From positions 1-27,034 of the forward strand of contig JBGPJM010000043.1 of NCBI GenBank assembly GCA_041485385.1: a stretch of DNA of 27,034 nucleotides, written 5' to 3'. Positions 1 through 7,226 of the stretch are shown here, one piece after another. The stretch comes from JBGPJM01 sp041485385 (GTDB taxonomy: Bacteria > Planctomycetota > Phycisphaerae > Phycisphaerales > UBA1924). The position numbers and the translations under genes are program-made. Under the pieces are notes generated by a model, which saw only the letters and a list, made by a program, of their open reading frames with translations, did not search any database and was not told the DNA's origin. The number at the start of each line of letters is the position of its first letter. Position 1 is the first letter of the stretch.

Positions 1-633
1 CAGGTTGACGTTGTCGGTCAGGTCCTTCCACGTGCCCGAAACGTCCCGCACCTGCGCCTGCCCGCCCAGCTTGCCTTCCGTGCCCACCTCGCGGGCCACG
101 CGCGTCACCTCCGACGCGAACGACCGCAGCTGGTCCACCATCGTGTTCACGGTCCGCGCGGTGCGGAGGAACTGCCCCTCCAGCGGCCGCCCGTCCACCT
201 CCAGCGACATGATCTGCGACAGGTCGCCCATCGCGATCGCGCCGATCACGCGGGCCATCTCGGTCGTCGGTCGCACCAGGTCGTCGATCAGCGTGTTGAA
301 CGATTCCTCGAGGGTCCGCCACGCGCCGCCCGCGCCCGCCAGCGACACGCGCTGGTTGATCTTGCCCTCCTTGCCGACCACCGACGAGACCCGCTCCAGC
401 TCCTTGGCCATCTTCTCGTTCAGCTCGACAACCTGGTTCAGGGTGTCGGCGATCTTGCCGCCGATCCCCGTCCACGTCGCGGGCAGACGCACCGAGAAGT
501 CGCCCTTGCGGATGGCGGCCAGGACGGTCAGCAGCTGGGCATTATCCAAGCCGTCGACGTGGTCGGCCTCGGTCGTCGTCACACCGGGTCTCCGTATTGA
601 GGGGGCGCTCGTCTGGGGTGAACGCGTGCTCAT
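1..633 (-). CDS. HAMP-array signalling protein (probable hybrid histidine kinase), N-terminal part
   Basis: The gene is read on the minus strand from an ATG at 633 and runs off the left edge of the window, so only 211 codons are visible. The translation shows HAMP-type repeats: a first unit around LAAIRKGDFSVRLP, then RVSLAGAGGAWRTLEESFN, then a unit around AIAIGDLSQIM and the start of another at VSGTWKDLTDNVN. This repeated HAMP pattern is typical of very large soluble hybrid histidine kinases that also carry GAF, HisKA/HATPase and receiver domains; those parts would lie outside the window, so the kinase call is inference from family. No signal peptide or membrane segment is seen at the N terminus, which suggests a cytoplasmic sensor. 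The start was chosen because coding character begins just after it; the upstream GCAGG is only a weak ribosome binding site. A plus-strand ORF over the same bases is a shadow. Confidence 0.85.
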   Translation of the reverse strand, partial: MSTRSPQTSAPSIRRPGVTTTEADHVDGLDNAQLLTVLAAIRKGDFSVRLPATWTGIGGKIADTLNQVVELNEKMAKELERVSSVVGKEGKINQRVSLAGAGGAWRTLEESFNTLIDDLVRPTTEMARVIGAIAMGDLSQIMSLEVDGRPLEGQFLRTARTVNTMVDQLRSFASEVTRVAREVGTEGKLGGQAQVRDVSGTWKDLTDNVNL

Positions 634-938
634 TGACCTGCAACTTCGGGGAGCGGGATGAAGGCCTTGTGAAGAGAGCCTGAGAAGATCGGAATCTCGA
701 CCAACAATATGGCTCGAACCCCACTCTACCGTCGCTCAACGTATGGTTTTTGATCGGGTGACTGACCATGCCGGAGGTGGGAGAAAGTAAGCGGCCGCAA
801 ACACGTGGAACATCGTGGTTAGTCGACCGAACGTGCCAAAAAACGCGCCGTTTCCATAGGCAATTCCCCCGTTTGGGCGCGCAGATTGGGCCCACCCTGG
901 AACACGGAATGTCGGATGGCCCCCTGCCAGACGGGAAA
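634..938. other. Gap between the HAMP gene and tRNA-Ala
   Basis: About 305 bases with no convincing gene. Small minus-strand frames here change character inside the HAMP gene or run through the tRNA and look spurious. The leader and promoter of the HAMP gene should lie here, but no clear -35/-10 pair was found. A short stretch at 711-720 resembles a tRNA T-arm (GGTTCGAGCC on the minus strand) but has no surrounding cloverleaf. Confidence 0.4.
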
Positions 939-1011
939 TGGAGCGGAGGAGAGTCGAACTCCCGACCTCATCATTGCGAACGATGCGCTCTACCAACTGA
1001 GCTACCGCCCC
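939..1011 (-). tRNA. tRNA-Ala (anticodon CGC)
   Basis: A complete 73-base cloverleaf is read on the minus strand. The acceptor strands GGGGCGG and CCGCTCC pair over 7 bp and include the G3:U70 wobble that is the classic alanine identity element. The D-arm is GCTC/GAGC with loop AGTTGGTA. The anticodon stem is CATCG/TGATG and its loop TTCGCAA gives anticodon CGC (codon GCG). The T-arm has the loop TTCGACT. The discriminator base is A. The 3' CCA is not encoded (the next bases are TTTCCC), so CCA must be added after transcription. A possible -10 element (TAAACT on the minus strand, 1029-1024) lies 12 bases before the 5' end. Confidence 0.97.
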
Positions 1012-1154
1012 GGATTGGATCCCAGTTTAGGCCGGCCGGGGCGGGGCTTCCGCCGGCGCGGGAAGGGGCCACGGGAGGGAGGGGGTCGGAGGGCCAACAA
1101 TGATCCCGTGAGCCGGTGGACGAACGAGGGATCGAGACGGGAATGGAGCGGCCC

Positions 1155-1958
1155 ATGAGCGGCGAGCGTGAGGTTTTGCATGCCGCGGCGGAGCTCGAGG
1201 AGCGGGGGGATGCGTACGTCCTGGTGACGGTGGTGAGCGTGAAGGGGAGCACGCCGCGGAACCCGGGGGCGAAGATGCTGTGGCATCCGAACGGGAACGG
1301 CGGGAATGGGTGGGTGGGGACAGTGGGCGGGGGGCAGTTCGAGATGCTGGTGCGGGACGATGCGGAGAAGCACTTGGGAGCGCTCTCGTGCGGGGTGGAG
1401 CGGTACGTGCTGGGGGCGGACGCGGACCAGTGTTGCGGCGGGGTGATGGAGGTGTTCTTCGAGGCGCGGGGGGCGCGGCAGCGGGTGGTGATCTTCGGCG
1501 CGGGGCACGTGGGGCACGAGTTGGCGAAGCTGCTGGATGCGGCGCCGGTGCAAGTGACGGTCGTGGACGACCGGTCGGAGTGGAACACGGCGGAGCGGTT
1601 CCCGCGGGCGAAGCGGGTGCTGTCGTTCGACGACGGGGTCGCGGCGGCGTGCGAGCGCCCCGAGGCGACGCTGGCGTGCGTGATGACCTGCTCGCACGAC
1701 ACGGACTTCGAGCTGCTGAGGAAGTTGCTGGCGGACGCGGGCCAAGGGACGGCGCCGGCGTTCGTCGGGCTGATCGGCAGCCGGAGCAAGCGGGCGTGCC
1801 TGCTGGGGCGGCTGGTGGCGTCGGGCATTTCCGAAGAGGCGGTGCAGCGGGTGCATTGCCCGATCGGGGTCGGGGACACGGGGAAGGAGCCGGCGCTGGT
1901 GGCGATCTCGATGGCCGCGCAGCTTCTGATGGAGGCGAGGAAGCTTGCCCGGCTCTAG
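1155..1958 (+). CDS. xdhC: XdhC-family molybdenum cofactor insertion chaperone
   Basis: This 267-residue protein matches the XdhC/CoxI family, which binds molybdenum cofactor, supports its sulfuration and delivers it to xanthine dehydrogenase/aldehyde oxidase-type enzymes. Visible signatures are an N-terminal segment VLVTVVSVKGSTPRNPGAKM, the DQCCGG motif, a Rossmann-type nucleotide-binding stretch VVIFGAGHVGHELAKLL followed by VVDDR, and the C-terminal FVGLIGSRSKR and CPIGVGDTGKEPA-type motifs. The start at 1155 is preferred because GGAG lies 6 bases upstream; an in-frame ATG at 1143 and another at 1116 are less well supported. Its end overlaps the next gene by 14 bases, so the two are almost certainly co-transcribed. 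The operon faces the molybdenum hydroxylase genes at 6726-2939, its likely client. Confidence 0.93.
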   Translation: MSGEREVLHAAAELEERGDAYVLVTVVSVKGSTPRNPGAKMLWHPNGNGGNGWVGTVGGGQFEMLVRDDAEKHLGALSCGVERYVLGADADQCCGGVMEVFFEARGARQRVVIFGAGHVGHELAKLLDAAPVQVTVVDDRSEWNTAERFPRAKRVLSFDDGVAAACERPEATLACVMTCSHDTDFELLRKLLADAGQGTAPAFVGLIGSRSKRACLLGRLVASGISEEAVQRVHCPIGVGDTGKEPALVAISMAAQLLMEARKLARL

Positions 1959-2586
1959 CCCCCCGGCGGCGCGCGCGGGCGGCGGGTGCGTGCTCGTGCT
2001 CGCGGCGGGGCGCGGGAGGCGGATGGGCGGGCCCAAGGGGCTGATGAGCGTGGACGGGCGGGCGTGGTGGTTCGTGCAGCAGGAACGTATCGCGGCGAGC
2101 GGGCGCAATGCGGCGTGGGTGGTGTCGCCGGTGGTGCGGAGCGCGATTGAGCGCGCGCCCGGCGCAGCGTTGCACCTGGTGGACGCGGATCCGGATGCGC
2201 CGATGTTCGCCAGCGTGCTGGCGGGGCTCGGTGCGCTGCTCGCCTCCCCCCCACTGCCTGGGTGGGTGCACGTGCTGCCGGTGGATGTGCCCGCGCCGTT
2301 GCGCGCGACGCTGGATGCGCTCGAACGGGGCGCCGGCGCGGGGGGTGTCGCCGTGCCGCGGCACGCGGGGAAGTCGGGGCACCCGGTGTGCCTGGCGTGG
2401 GGGTGGGTGGAGCGAGAGCTGCTCCCCCGAGCGACGGGCACGACGACCGACGGGCTGCGGCTGGATGAGCTGATCGCCGGCGTGCGGATGGAGGTGGACG
2501 TGACCGACGACGCGGTGACGGTCAACCTCAACACGCCGGAGGATGTGCAACGGTGGATTGATGGGGCCGCGGATCGACGCGGATGA
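1945..2586 (+). CDS. MocA/MobA-like molybdenum cofactor nucleotidyltransferase
   Basis: A 213-residue protein of the NTP-transferase (MobA-like) superfamily. The glycine-rich nucleotide-binding loop is clear at LAAGRGRRMGGPKGL (about residues 18-32), followed by the VLPVDVPAP stretch that supplies the metal-binding aspartate, and a GKSGHPV motif. MocA adds CMP to molybdopterin to make the dinucleotide cofactor used by xanthine dehydrogenase/PaoABC-type enzymes; MobA adds GMP. The linkage to xdhC and a molybdenum hydroxylase favours the MocA (cytidylyl) role, but this is inference. The start appears to be TTG at 1945, inside xdhC, with GAGG/AGGA just upstream; a GTG near 1987 is too close to the nucleotide loop to be likely. 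The C-terminal NTPEDVQRW is typical of the family. Confidence 0.88.
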   Translation: MPGSSPPAARAGGGCVLVLAAGRGRRMGGPKGLMSVDGRAWWFVQQERIAASGRNAAWVVSPVVRSAIERAPGAALHLVDADPDAPMFASVLAGLGALLASPPLPGWVHVLPVDVPAPLRATLDALERGAGAGGVAVPRHAGKSGHPVCLAWGWVERELLPRATGTTTDGLRLDELIAGVRMEVDVTDDAVTVNLNTPEDVQRWIDGAADRRG

Positions 2587-2699
2587 GCGCAGAATCGCAC
2601 TTCTGGAGCCGAAGAACCCTTCCCCGCCAGTCCCCACCCCATTCCTCTTCATTCTTTTCCCCCTCAGCTTTCCTCTCTGTCCTCTGTGGTTAACCCTCT
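2587..2699. other. Convergent intergenic stretch with pyrimidine-rich low-complexity sequence
   Basis: The space between the mocA-like gene and the oppositely oriented small Cys-rich gene. It contains a pyrimidine-rich run ending in CCTCTCTGTCCTCTGTGG (about 2671-2688), resembling simple repeated spacer sequence. No hairpin with a T-tract was found, so I cannot place a terminator for either operon. Confidence 0.4.
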
Positions 2700-2924
2700 T
2701 CACGGTGCGCGGGAGTAGCACGGGCGGTCGGGCGTACAGTCGGTCGGGTGGACGGGCTTGCCGTCGGGGCCGAGCGACTCCTGGCTCTTGATGCAGAAGT
2801 AGATGCGGGTGTCGGACGAGTCGTCGACCAGGCCGCGGACGGACTGGCGGTCGTCGACGTACATCATCTTGTGGCGGAGATGGTCGCAGCAGGCCTTCAG
2901 GTGGATGGGGTTGGCTTCGCTCAT
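2700..2924 (-). CDS. Small Cys-rich protein in the molybdenum hydroxylase operon, function unknown
   Basis: A 74-residue protein that I do not recognise. It has five cysteines at residues 12, 13, 44, 63 and 69 (CC, then YFC, then DCTPDRPC) and an acidic centre (VDDRQSVRGLVDDSSD). It has no signal peptide and no membrane segment. The ATG at 2924 is preceded by GGAG at suitable distance and lies 14 bases after the stop of the FAD subunit gene, so it is the last gene of the operon. The Cys arrangement suggests a metal or Fe-S binding role, perhaps assembly or electron transfer for the enzyme encoded upstream, but that is inference from position and composition only. The match of its start and spacing to operon organisation makes a chance ORF unlikely. 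Confidence 0.75.
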   Translation of the reverse strand: MSEANPIHLKACCDHLRHKMMYVDDRQSVRGLVDDSSDTRIYFCIKSQESLGPDGKPVHPTDCTPDRPCYSRAP

Positions 2925-2938
2925 GGCTGCTGCTCCGG

Positions 2939-3952
2939 TTACGGTTGCTCGCCCCGCCCGGCCGCGCGGAGGATGGCGCGGTGGATCGCGACGGGGAGAA
3001 GCTTGAGCTTGTAGGAGTTCTGGGTCATGGGCTTCGCGCCGTCGATGGACTTCGTGCAGGCCTGGCGGATTTTCGCGGCGTCGTCGAGGTTCAGGCTGGC
3101 GAGGGCCTGCTCGACAGCGGGAAGCGGCCAGGGGACGGGGGCGACGGCGCCGGCGCAGACGCGGGCCTTGCGGATGACGTTCCCGTCGAGCTCGAGGGCG
3201 ACGGCGGCGAGGACGAGAGGCCAGTCGAAGGACTGCTTTTCCTTGACGGCGTAGAAACCGCTCTTCAGGGCCGGCGCGAGGGTGATGTGGGTGATGACCT
3301 CGCCGGGTTTGAGGTTGTGCTCGTCGCGGACGCCCTTGTCGGGGGTGTGGTAGAGCTCGGCGAGGGCGAGCTTCTCACGCCCGGCCTCTCCGCCGGTGAG
3401 ATGCACCGTGCCGTCGCAGACGTAGAGCGCTGGAGCGAGGTTGGACGGGTGAACGATGTGGCAGGGGCCATCGCCGAAGATCGCGTGGAACTTGTTCTCG
3501 CCCTCGACGGCGTAGCAAGTCGGGCCGCCCTTCTTGAGGCAGTTGAACTGATCGTTTCGGTAGTACCAGCAGCGCGGACGCTGAAGGAGGTTGCCCGCGG
3601 CGGTGGCGACGTTGCGGACCTGCGGCGTCGCGGCGCCCTCGAGGGCCGCCGAGATGACGGGGGCCTGCTCCTTCAGCACGGGCGAGTCGACCAGGTCGGC
3701 AAGCGTGGCCTCGGCCTCGATGCGGAGGCGCCCCCCCTCCCGACCGCCCTCGGTGCTGACGGCCTTGGCGGCGCCCTGAGCCTTCACACGCTTCACGTCG
3801 ATCAGCAGATCCGGCTCGATCAGCCCTTCCTTCAGGTGATCGACTACGTCCATCCCACCGGCCTTGAGGATCGGGAGCTTGAAGCGCTTGTCGCGCAGCA
3901 GCTCGGCGGCCTGGGCATAGTCGCGCGGCTTGGCGATGGCGAACGGGTTCAC
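2939..3952 (-). CDS. FAD-binding subunit of molybdenum hydroxylase, with PaoB-like 4Fe-4S insertion
   Basis: A 337-residue medium subunit of the CoxM/PaoB type, which passes electrons between the 2Fe-2S subunit and an acceptor through FAD. FAD-contact regions are visible at LPILKAGGMDVVDHLK (residues 26-41) and ATPQVRNVATAAGNLLQ (108-124). Directly after the second lies a four-cysteine insertion: Cys128 (QRPRC), Cys138 (FNC), Cys146 (PTC) and Cys164 (GPC, followed by HPSNLAPAL). This matches the arrangement that holds an extra 4Fe-4S cluster in E. coli PaoB and 4-hydroxybenzoyl-CoA reductase. The start is GTG at 3952, preceded by AAGGAG; a much longer upstream frame overlaps the large subunit and is rejected. 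GTG overlaps the stop of the large-subunit gene (GTGA), indicating translational coupling. Confidence 0.93.
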   Translation of the reverse strand: MNPFAIAKPRDYAQAAELLRDKRFKLPILKAGGMDVVDHLKEGLIEPDLLIDVKRVKAQGAAKAVSTEGGREGGRLRIEAEATLADLVDSPVLKEQAPVISAALEGAATPQVRNVATAAGNLLQRPRCWYYRNDQFNCLKKGGPTCYAVEGENKFHAIFGDGPCHIVHPSNLAPALYVCDGTVHLTGGEAGREKLALAELYHTPDKGVRDEHNLKPGEVITHITLAPALKSGFYAVKEKQSFDWPLVLAAVALELDGNVIRKARVCAGAVAPVPWPLPAVEQALASLNLDDAAKIRQACTKSIDGAKPMTQNSYKLKLLPVAIHRAILRAAGRGEQP

Positions 3953-6045
3953 GACTTCGCTCCTTCCAGGGCCGCCAGCACCTTGTTGGGCGTGATGGGC
4001 AGCGAGCGGACGGGGACGCCGATGGCGTTGTAGACGGCGCAGGCGATGGCGCCGGAGGTGGGGACGGTGGGCGGCTCGCCGAGGGACCGGTAGCCGGTCT
4101 GCCCCTTGGTCCACAGGACGGGCTCGATGTGCGGCATGTCGCCGGGGCCGAGGATCTTGTACATCTCGAGGTTGGCGTTGACCATCGCGCCCACGTTGCG
4201 GTCGAGCACACGCTCCTCGAAGAGGGCGTAGCTGATCCCCTGGATCACCCCGCCGATGATCTGGCTCTCGGCCATCTTGCGGGTGATGACCTTGCCGCAG
4301 GACTGGTAGGCGATGACGCGGCTGACCCTGACGACGCCCGTCTCGGTGTCGACGGTAACATCGACGAACTGCACGCCGTGGGAGTGCCCCTGGCCGCGCT
4401 CGGCCTGCTCGGTCTTGCCGCGGCCCACGATCTGGTCGGCGGCGAGCTTGGCGCAGGCTTCCTTGAAGCCCATGAGCGGCTTGCCGGCGCGGAGGACCTG
4501 GCCGTCCTTGATGTCGAACTCGCTGGGGTCGGCGCTGTTGAGATTGGCGACGGCGGCGAGCAACTGCTTGCGGGCGTCCTCGGCGGCGACGGTCATGACC
4601 GGGGCGGTGCTGGGCGTGGTGACCGAGCCGCCGGAGCCGGGGCCGATGGGGAGGGTGGAGTGGCCGATCCGCACGGTGACCATCTTCAGGGGCACCCCCA
4701 GGACGGTGGAGGCGATGATCCCCATGCTGGAACGCTGGCCGGTGCCGATGTCCTGCGTGCCGGTGCGGGCCTCGACGGAGCCGTCACGGTTGATGACGAC
4801 CTCGCACTCGGTCTTGGCGGCGCCGCCACCCCAACTGGCTGTGCCCATACCGAAGCCGCGCCGGAGGACGGTGGTCTGCGAGCCGGTCTTCTTGCGCTGG
4901 TCCCAGCCGATGAGCTTGGCGCCAAGGGCCATCATCTCGCGCCGGTCGTCGTTCTTGTCGATGCGGAGGCGGAGCTGAAGGGGGTCGACGCCGGCCTTGG
5001 TGGCGACCTCGTCGAGCATGAGCTCCTCGACGAACGCGCCCTGGGGGTGGCCGGGGGCGCGGAACGGGCGCGGGGCGCCGGCGTTGAACTGCACGTCGGA
5101 GTGCTCGCGCTGGATCTCGCCCAGGTCGTAGCGCCCGGAGGGGACGGCCATGCCGCCCCCGCCGCGCGAGACGCCCACGCCGCCCCAGGAGCGGATGAGC
5201 CCGCCGAGGATGGCGCCGTCGTTCTTGAAGGCGATCTTCACGCGGGCCAAGCCGGAGGGACGGTTGCCGGTGTCGAGGTGGTCCTCCTCGCGCGAGCAGA
5301 AGCAGTAGACGGGCCCCTTGTGCTTGGCGCCGACCTTCGCGGCGGTGACGCCCTCCTTGCCCGCGCCGTTGAGCTTGCTGCCGAACCCGCCGCCGACGTA
5401 CTCGCAGACGACCTCGTACTTGGAGCGGGGCAGGCCGATGGCCTCGCCCAGGCCGTCGGTGGTGGCGAAGGTTCCCTGGGTGGAGGCGTAGCAGATCGCG
5501 CTGTCGCCCTTATGGTCCACGACGGCGCCGTGCGTCTCGAACGAGGAGTGCGTCTGCACCTCCGTGGAGTACTCGGCCTCGAGCACGTGGTCGGCGCCGG
5601 CGAGGAGCTCCTTGGACTTGTCGTTGGGCTCGGGTGTCTCGAGCTTCTCATCGGTGATGCGGGTCTTGATCTCGCCCTTCTTCCACTTGGCGCTCAGGGC
5701 GCGCAGGCCGCGTGCAAGGGCCTGCATGGACTCGGCGACGAGGTAGCCGACGGTGTGTCCGTGGTACTTGCCCTCCTTGCCGGTGATCTCGAGTTCGACG
5801 ACGCCGGGGACGGCGAGGGCGGCCTTCTCGTCGTGCGATTCGAGCTCGGCCGCGCCGTAGGGGCAGCGGACGAAGCCGACGAAGAGGCCGTTCGGCAGAA
5901 ACTGATCGCGCCCGTACTTGGCCTGGCCGGTGACCTTCGCGACGCCGTCGAGGCGCGAGGCGTCGTCGTTGAGGGAGGCGCCCTTGTTCTGCGGGCGGTT
6001 GCTGGTGGGCATCGAGGTGGGGAGGTCGTCCAGTCGCGTGTTCAT
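3949..6045 (-). CDS. Molybdopterin-binding (large) subunit, xanthine dehydrogenase/aldehyde oxidase family
   Basis: A 698-residue catalytic subunit. The N-terminal aldehyde oxidase/xanthine dehydrogenase hammerhead region begins at SRLDGVAKVTGQAKYGRD (about residue 31). Molybdopterin-binding motifs include YVGGGFGSK, the PFRAPGHPQGAF segment, TGTQDIGTGQRSSM and GSGGSVTTPSTAPVM. The catalytic glutamate typical of the family is present at about residue 657 (SLGEPPTVP). The length is close to PaoC/YagR-type subunits (about 730). It starts at ATG 6045, three bases after the stop of the 2Fe-2S subunit gene, and ends in a 4-base overlap with the FAD subunit gene. Gene order is small-large-medium, unlike paoABC in E. 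coli. An aldehyde substrate is suggested only by the PaoB-like partner; the true substrate cannot be read from the sequence. Confidence 0.95.
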   Translation of the reverse strand: MNTRLDDLPTSMPTSNRPQNKGASLNDDASRLDGVAKVTGQAKYGRDQFLPNGLFVGFVRCPYGAAELESHDEKAALAVPGVVELEITGKEGKYHGHTVGYLVAESMQALARGLRALSAKWKKGEIKTRITDEKLETPEPNDKSKELLAGADHVLEAEYSTEVQTHSSFETHGAVVDHKGDSAICYASTQGTFATTDGLGEAIGLPRSKYEVVCEYVGGGFGSKLNGAGKEGVTAAKVGAKHKGPVYCFCSREEDHLDTGNRPSGLARVKIAFKNDGAILGGLIRSWGGVGVSRGGGGMAVPSGRYDLGEIQREHSDVQFNAGAPRPFRAPGHPQGAFVEELMLDEVATKAGVDPLQLRLRIDKNDDRREMMALGAKLIGWDQRKKTGSQTTVLRRGFGMGTASWGGGAAKTECEVVINRDGSVEARTGTQDIGTGQRSSMGIIASTVLGVPLKMVTVRIGHSTLPIGPGSGGSVTTPSTAPVMTVAAEDARKQLLAAVANLNSADPSEFDIKDGQVLRAGKPLMGFKEACAKLAADQIVGRGKTEQAERGQGHSHGVQFVDVTVDTETGVVRVSRVIAYQSCGKVITRKMAESQIIGGVIQGISYALFEERVLDRNVGAMVNANLEMYKILGPGDMPHIEPVLWTKGQTGYRSLGEPPTVPTSGAIACAVYNAIGVPVRSLPITPNKVLAALEGAKS

Positions 6046-6048
6046 GGC

Positions 6049-6726
6049 TCAGCCTTTCGGGGCGGACTGGTCCGGGGTGACGTCCATGATGGGGCTCTGG
6101 CCGGAGGCATCGAGGACGGCGTTGAAGATGTTGGTGTAGGTGCCGCAGCGGCAGATGTTGCCGCAGAGCCCGCGCTTGATCTGCTCGAGGTTGGGCTTGG
6201 GGTTGGCGTTGAGGAGGGCGCGGGAGGCGACGACCAGGCCCGGCGTGCAGTAGCCGCACTGGAGGGCGTCGTGCCGGATGAAGGATTCCTGGATGGGGTC
6301 GAGCTTGCCATTCTTCGAGAGCCCCTCGATGGTGGTGATCTCGGCGCCCTCGGCGTCGGTGGCGAGCATCATGCAGGAGACGGTGAGCTTGCCGTCGACG
6401 AGGACGGAGCAGCCGCCGCAGGACCCGCGGTCGCAGATGTCCTTGGAGCCGGTGAGGTTCAAGTTCTGGCGGAGGGCGTCGAGGAGGGTGGTAGCGGGCT
6501 CGATTTTCAGCGAGCGCTCCTGGCCGTTGATGCGGAGGGTGACGGGGATGGGGCCGGGTCCGCGGACGGGGTCGTCGGGGCGCTGCGCGTCGGCAATGGA
6601 GTTCGCGGCGGCCTCGCCGGCGGCAGCGATGGAGGTGGCGGCGGCGGTAGTGCCGAGGGTCTTGATGAAGAGGCGGCGCGTGACACCGCCTTGGGGGGTG
6701 GGCACGGATTTATCGGAGATAGGCAT
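6049..6726 (-). CDS. Tat-exported 2Fe-2S subunit of molybdenum hydroxylase
   Basis: A 225-residue small subunit with two plant-type/XDH-type 2Fe-2S clusters. The N terminus has a twin-arginine signal, TRRLFIKTLG (Arg17-Arg18) followed by an alanine-rich hydrophobic stretch, so the assembled enzyme is probably carried to the periplasm. The ferredoxin-like cluster uses Cys98, Cys103, Cys106 and Cys118. The helical-domain cluster uses Cys157, Cys160, Cys192 and Cys194 (CGYCTPG and CGNICRCG). The ATG at 6726 is chosen because GGAG lies 7 bases upstream and the Tat motif follows; the frame stays open far upstream, through the intergenic repeat, but that part is not protein-like. It is the first gene of the operon. 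A TATACT sequence at 6758-6753 may be its -10 element. Confidence 0.94.
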   Translation of the reverse strand: MPISDKSVPTPQGGVTRRLFIKTLGTTAAATSIAAAGEAAANSIADAQRPDDPVRGPGPIPVTLRINGQERSLKIEPATTLLDALRQNLNLTGSKDICDRGSCGGCSVLVDGKLTVSCMMLATDAEGAEITTIEGLSKNGKLDPIQESFIRHDALQCGYCTPGLVVASRALLNANPKPNLEQIKRGLCGNICRCGTYTNIFNAVLDASGQSPIMDVTPDQSAPKG

Positions 6727-7226
6727 GGGGGTTCTCCTGCCGATGGGGCCCGAGTATACCGAGAGGGGGTGGTGGAGGATCCGGTGCGGCGCGGAGGGGT
6801 GGCGCGGTTGGGCGATCTTCCCGCGACTTGAGTATGACTTCCGTCGGGTTGCCGGGACTTCGGTGCGACTTCCGTCGACTTTTTTCGACTTCGGTTGACT
6901 TTTTGCGACTTTTTGCGACTTCGCCGCGGAGTGGTTCTTGATGTAAGTATTGTGTTGACAATATGTTGCGTGTGAACAACGCCGCTCTGCGCGCCGGAGG
7001 GCGCGAATGTGCCGCCGGGCCGGGGGAGAGGACGCCGTGCGCGTTGCATCGCCGGGGTGACATGGGTGGCATGGGAACCCTCCCCGCGGGCGCGCGTGAG
7101 CCCGGCCCGTGAGAATACGGATGGCGGGAAGGGCTGCAAGGGGGACGCGGCGATTTTGGTGTATTTCCCTTACTTGGCGCGCAGGATGGGCCCTCCCCCG
7201 GACAGGGCAGCAGACAGCCGCGATCA
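6727..7226. other. 500-base gap upstream of the molybdenum hydroxylase operon
   Basis: No gene is supported here. It holds a possible -10 box for the operon (minus-strand TATACT, 6758-6753), the phased GACTT array at 6825-6948 and a small dyad, TATTGT-GTTG-ACAATA, just beyond it (about 6949-6964). The segment 6965-7226 shows no further structure I can defend, and no clear terminator for the radical SAM gene. Confidence 0.5.
6825..6948. repeat. 10-bp phased GACTT array with terminal GTAAGT motif (copy 1)
   Basis: On the plus strand GACTT begins at 6825, 6836, 6856, 6867, 6877, 6887, 6897, 6907 and 6917. The intervals are 11, 20, 11, then 10 five times, so the cores stay on the same face of the helix. 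The unit near the right end is GACTTTTTGC. GTAAGT follows at 6943, 26 bases after the last core start. Copy 2 at 26187-26320 repeats this layout almost exactly, including the double-length gap and the 26-base spacing. The array lies upstream of the molybdenum hydroxylase operon. A 10-bp period does not fit codons, so it is unlikely to be translated. Confidence 0.9.

Noticed and set aside
705..735. A tRNA remnant suggested by GGTTCGAGCC on the minus strand
   Set aside because: No acceptor, D or anticodon arm can be built around it; ten bases are not enough.
1002..2721. Long minus-strand frames (546 and 564 residues) opposite xdhC and mocA
   Set aside because: They are Pro/Arg/His-rich antisense shadows and run across the tRNA flank; the plus strand has clear family motifs.
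4129..6831. A 900-residue plus-strand open frame opposite the molybdopterin subunit gene
   Set aside because: It is an antisense shadow caused by high GC at third codon positions. The minus-strand frames carry cofactor motifs and operon spacing; this frame is Ala/Gly/Asp-rich and has no motif.
6825..6960. Phased arrays as protein-coding sequence: minus-strand frames at both GACTT arrays read similar KSQKVAKS-type peptides
   Set aside because: The peptides resemble each other because the DNA does. A 10-bp period cycles through all three codon positions, and no start with a ribosome binding site leads into them.
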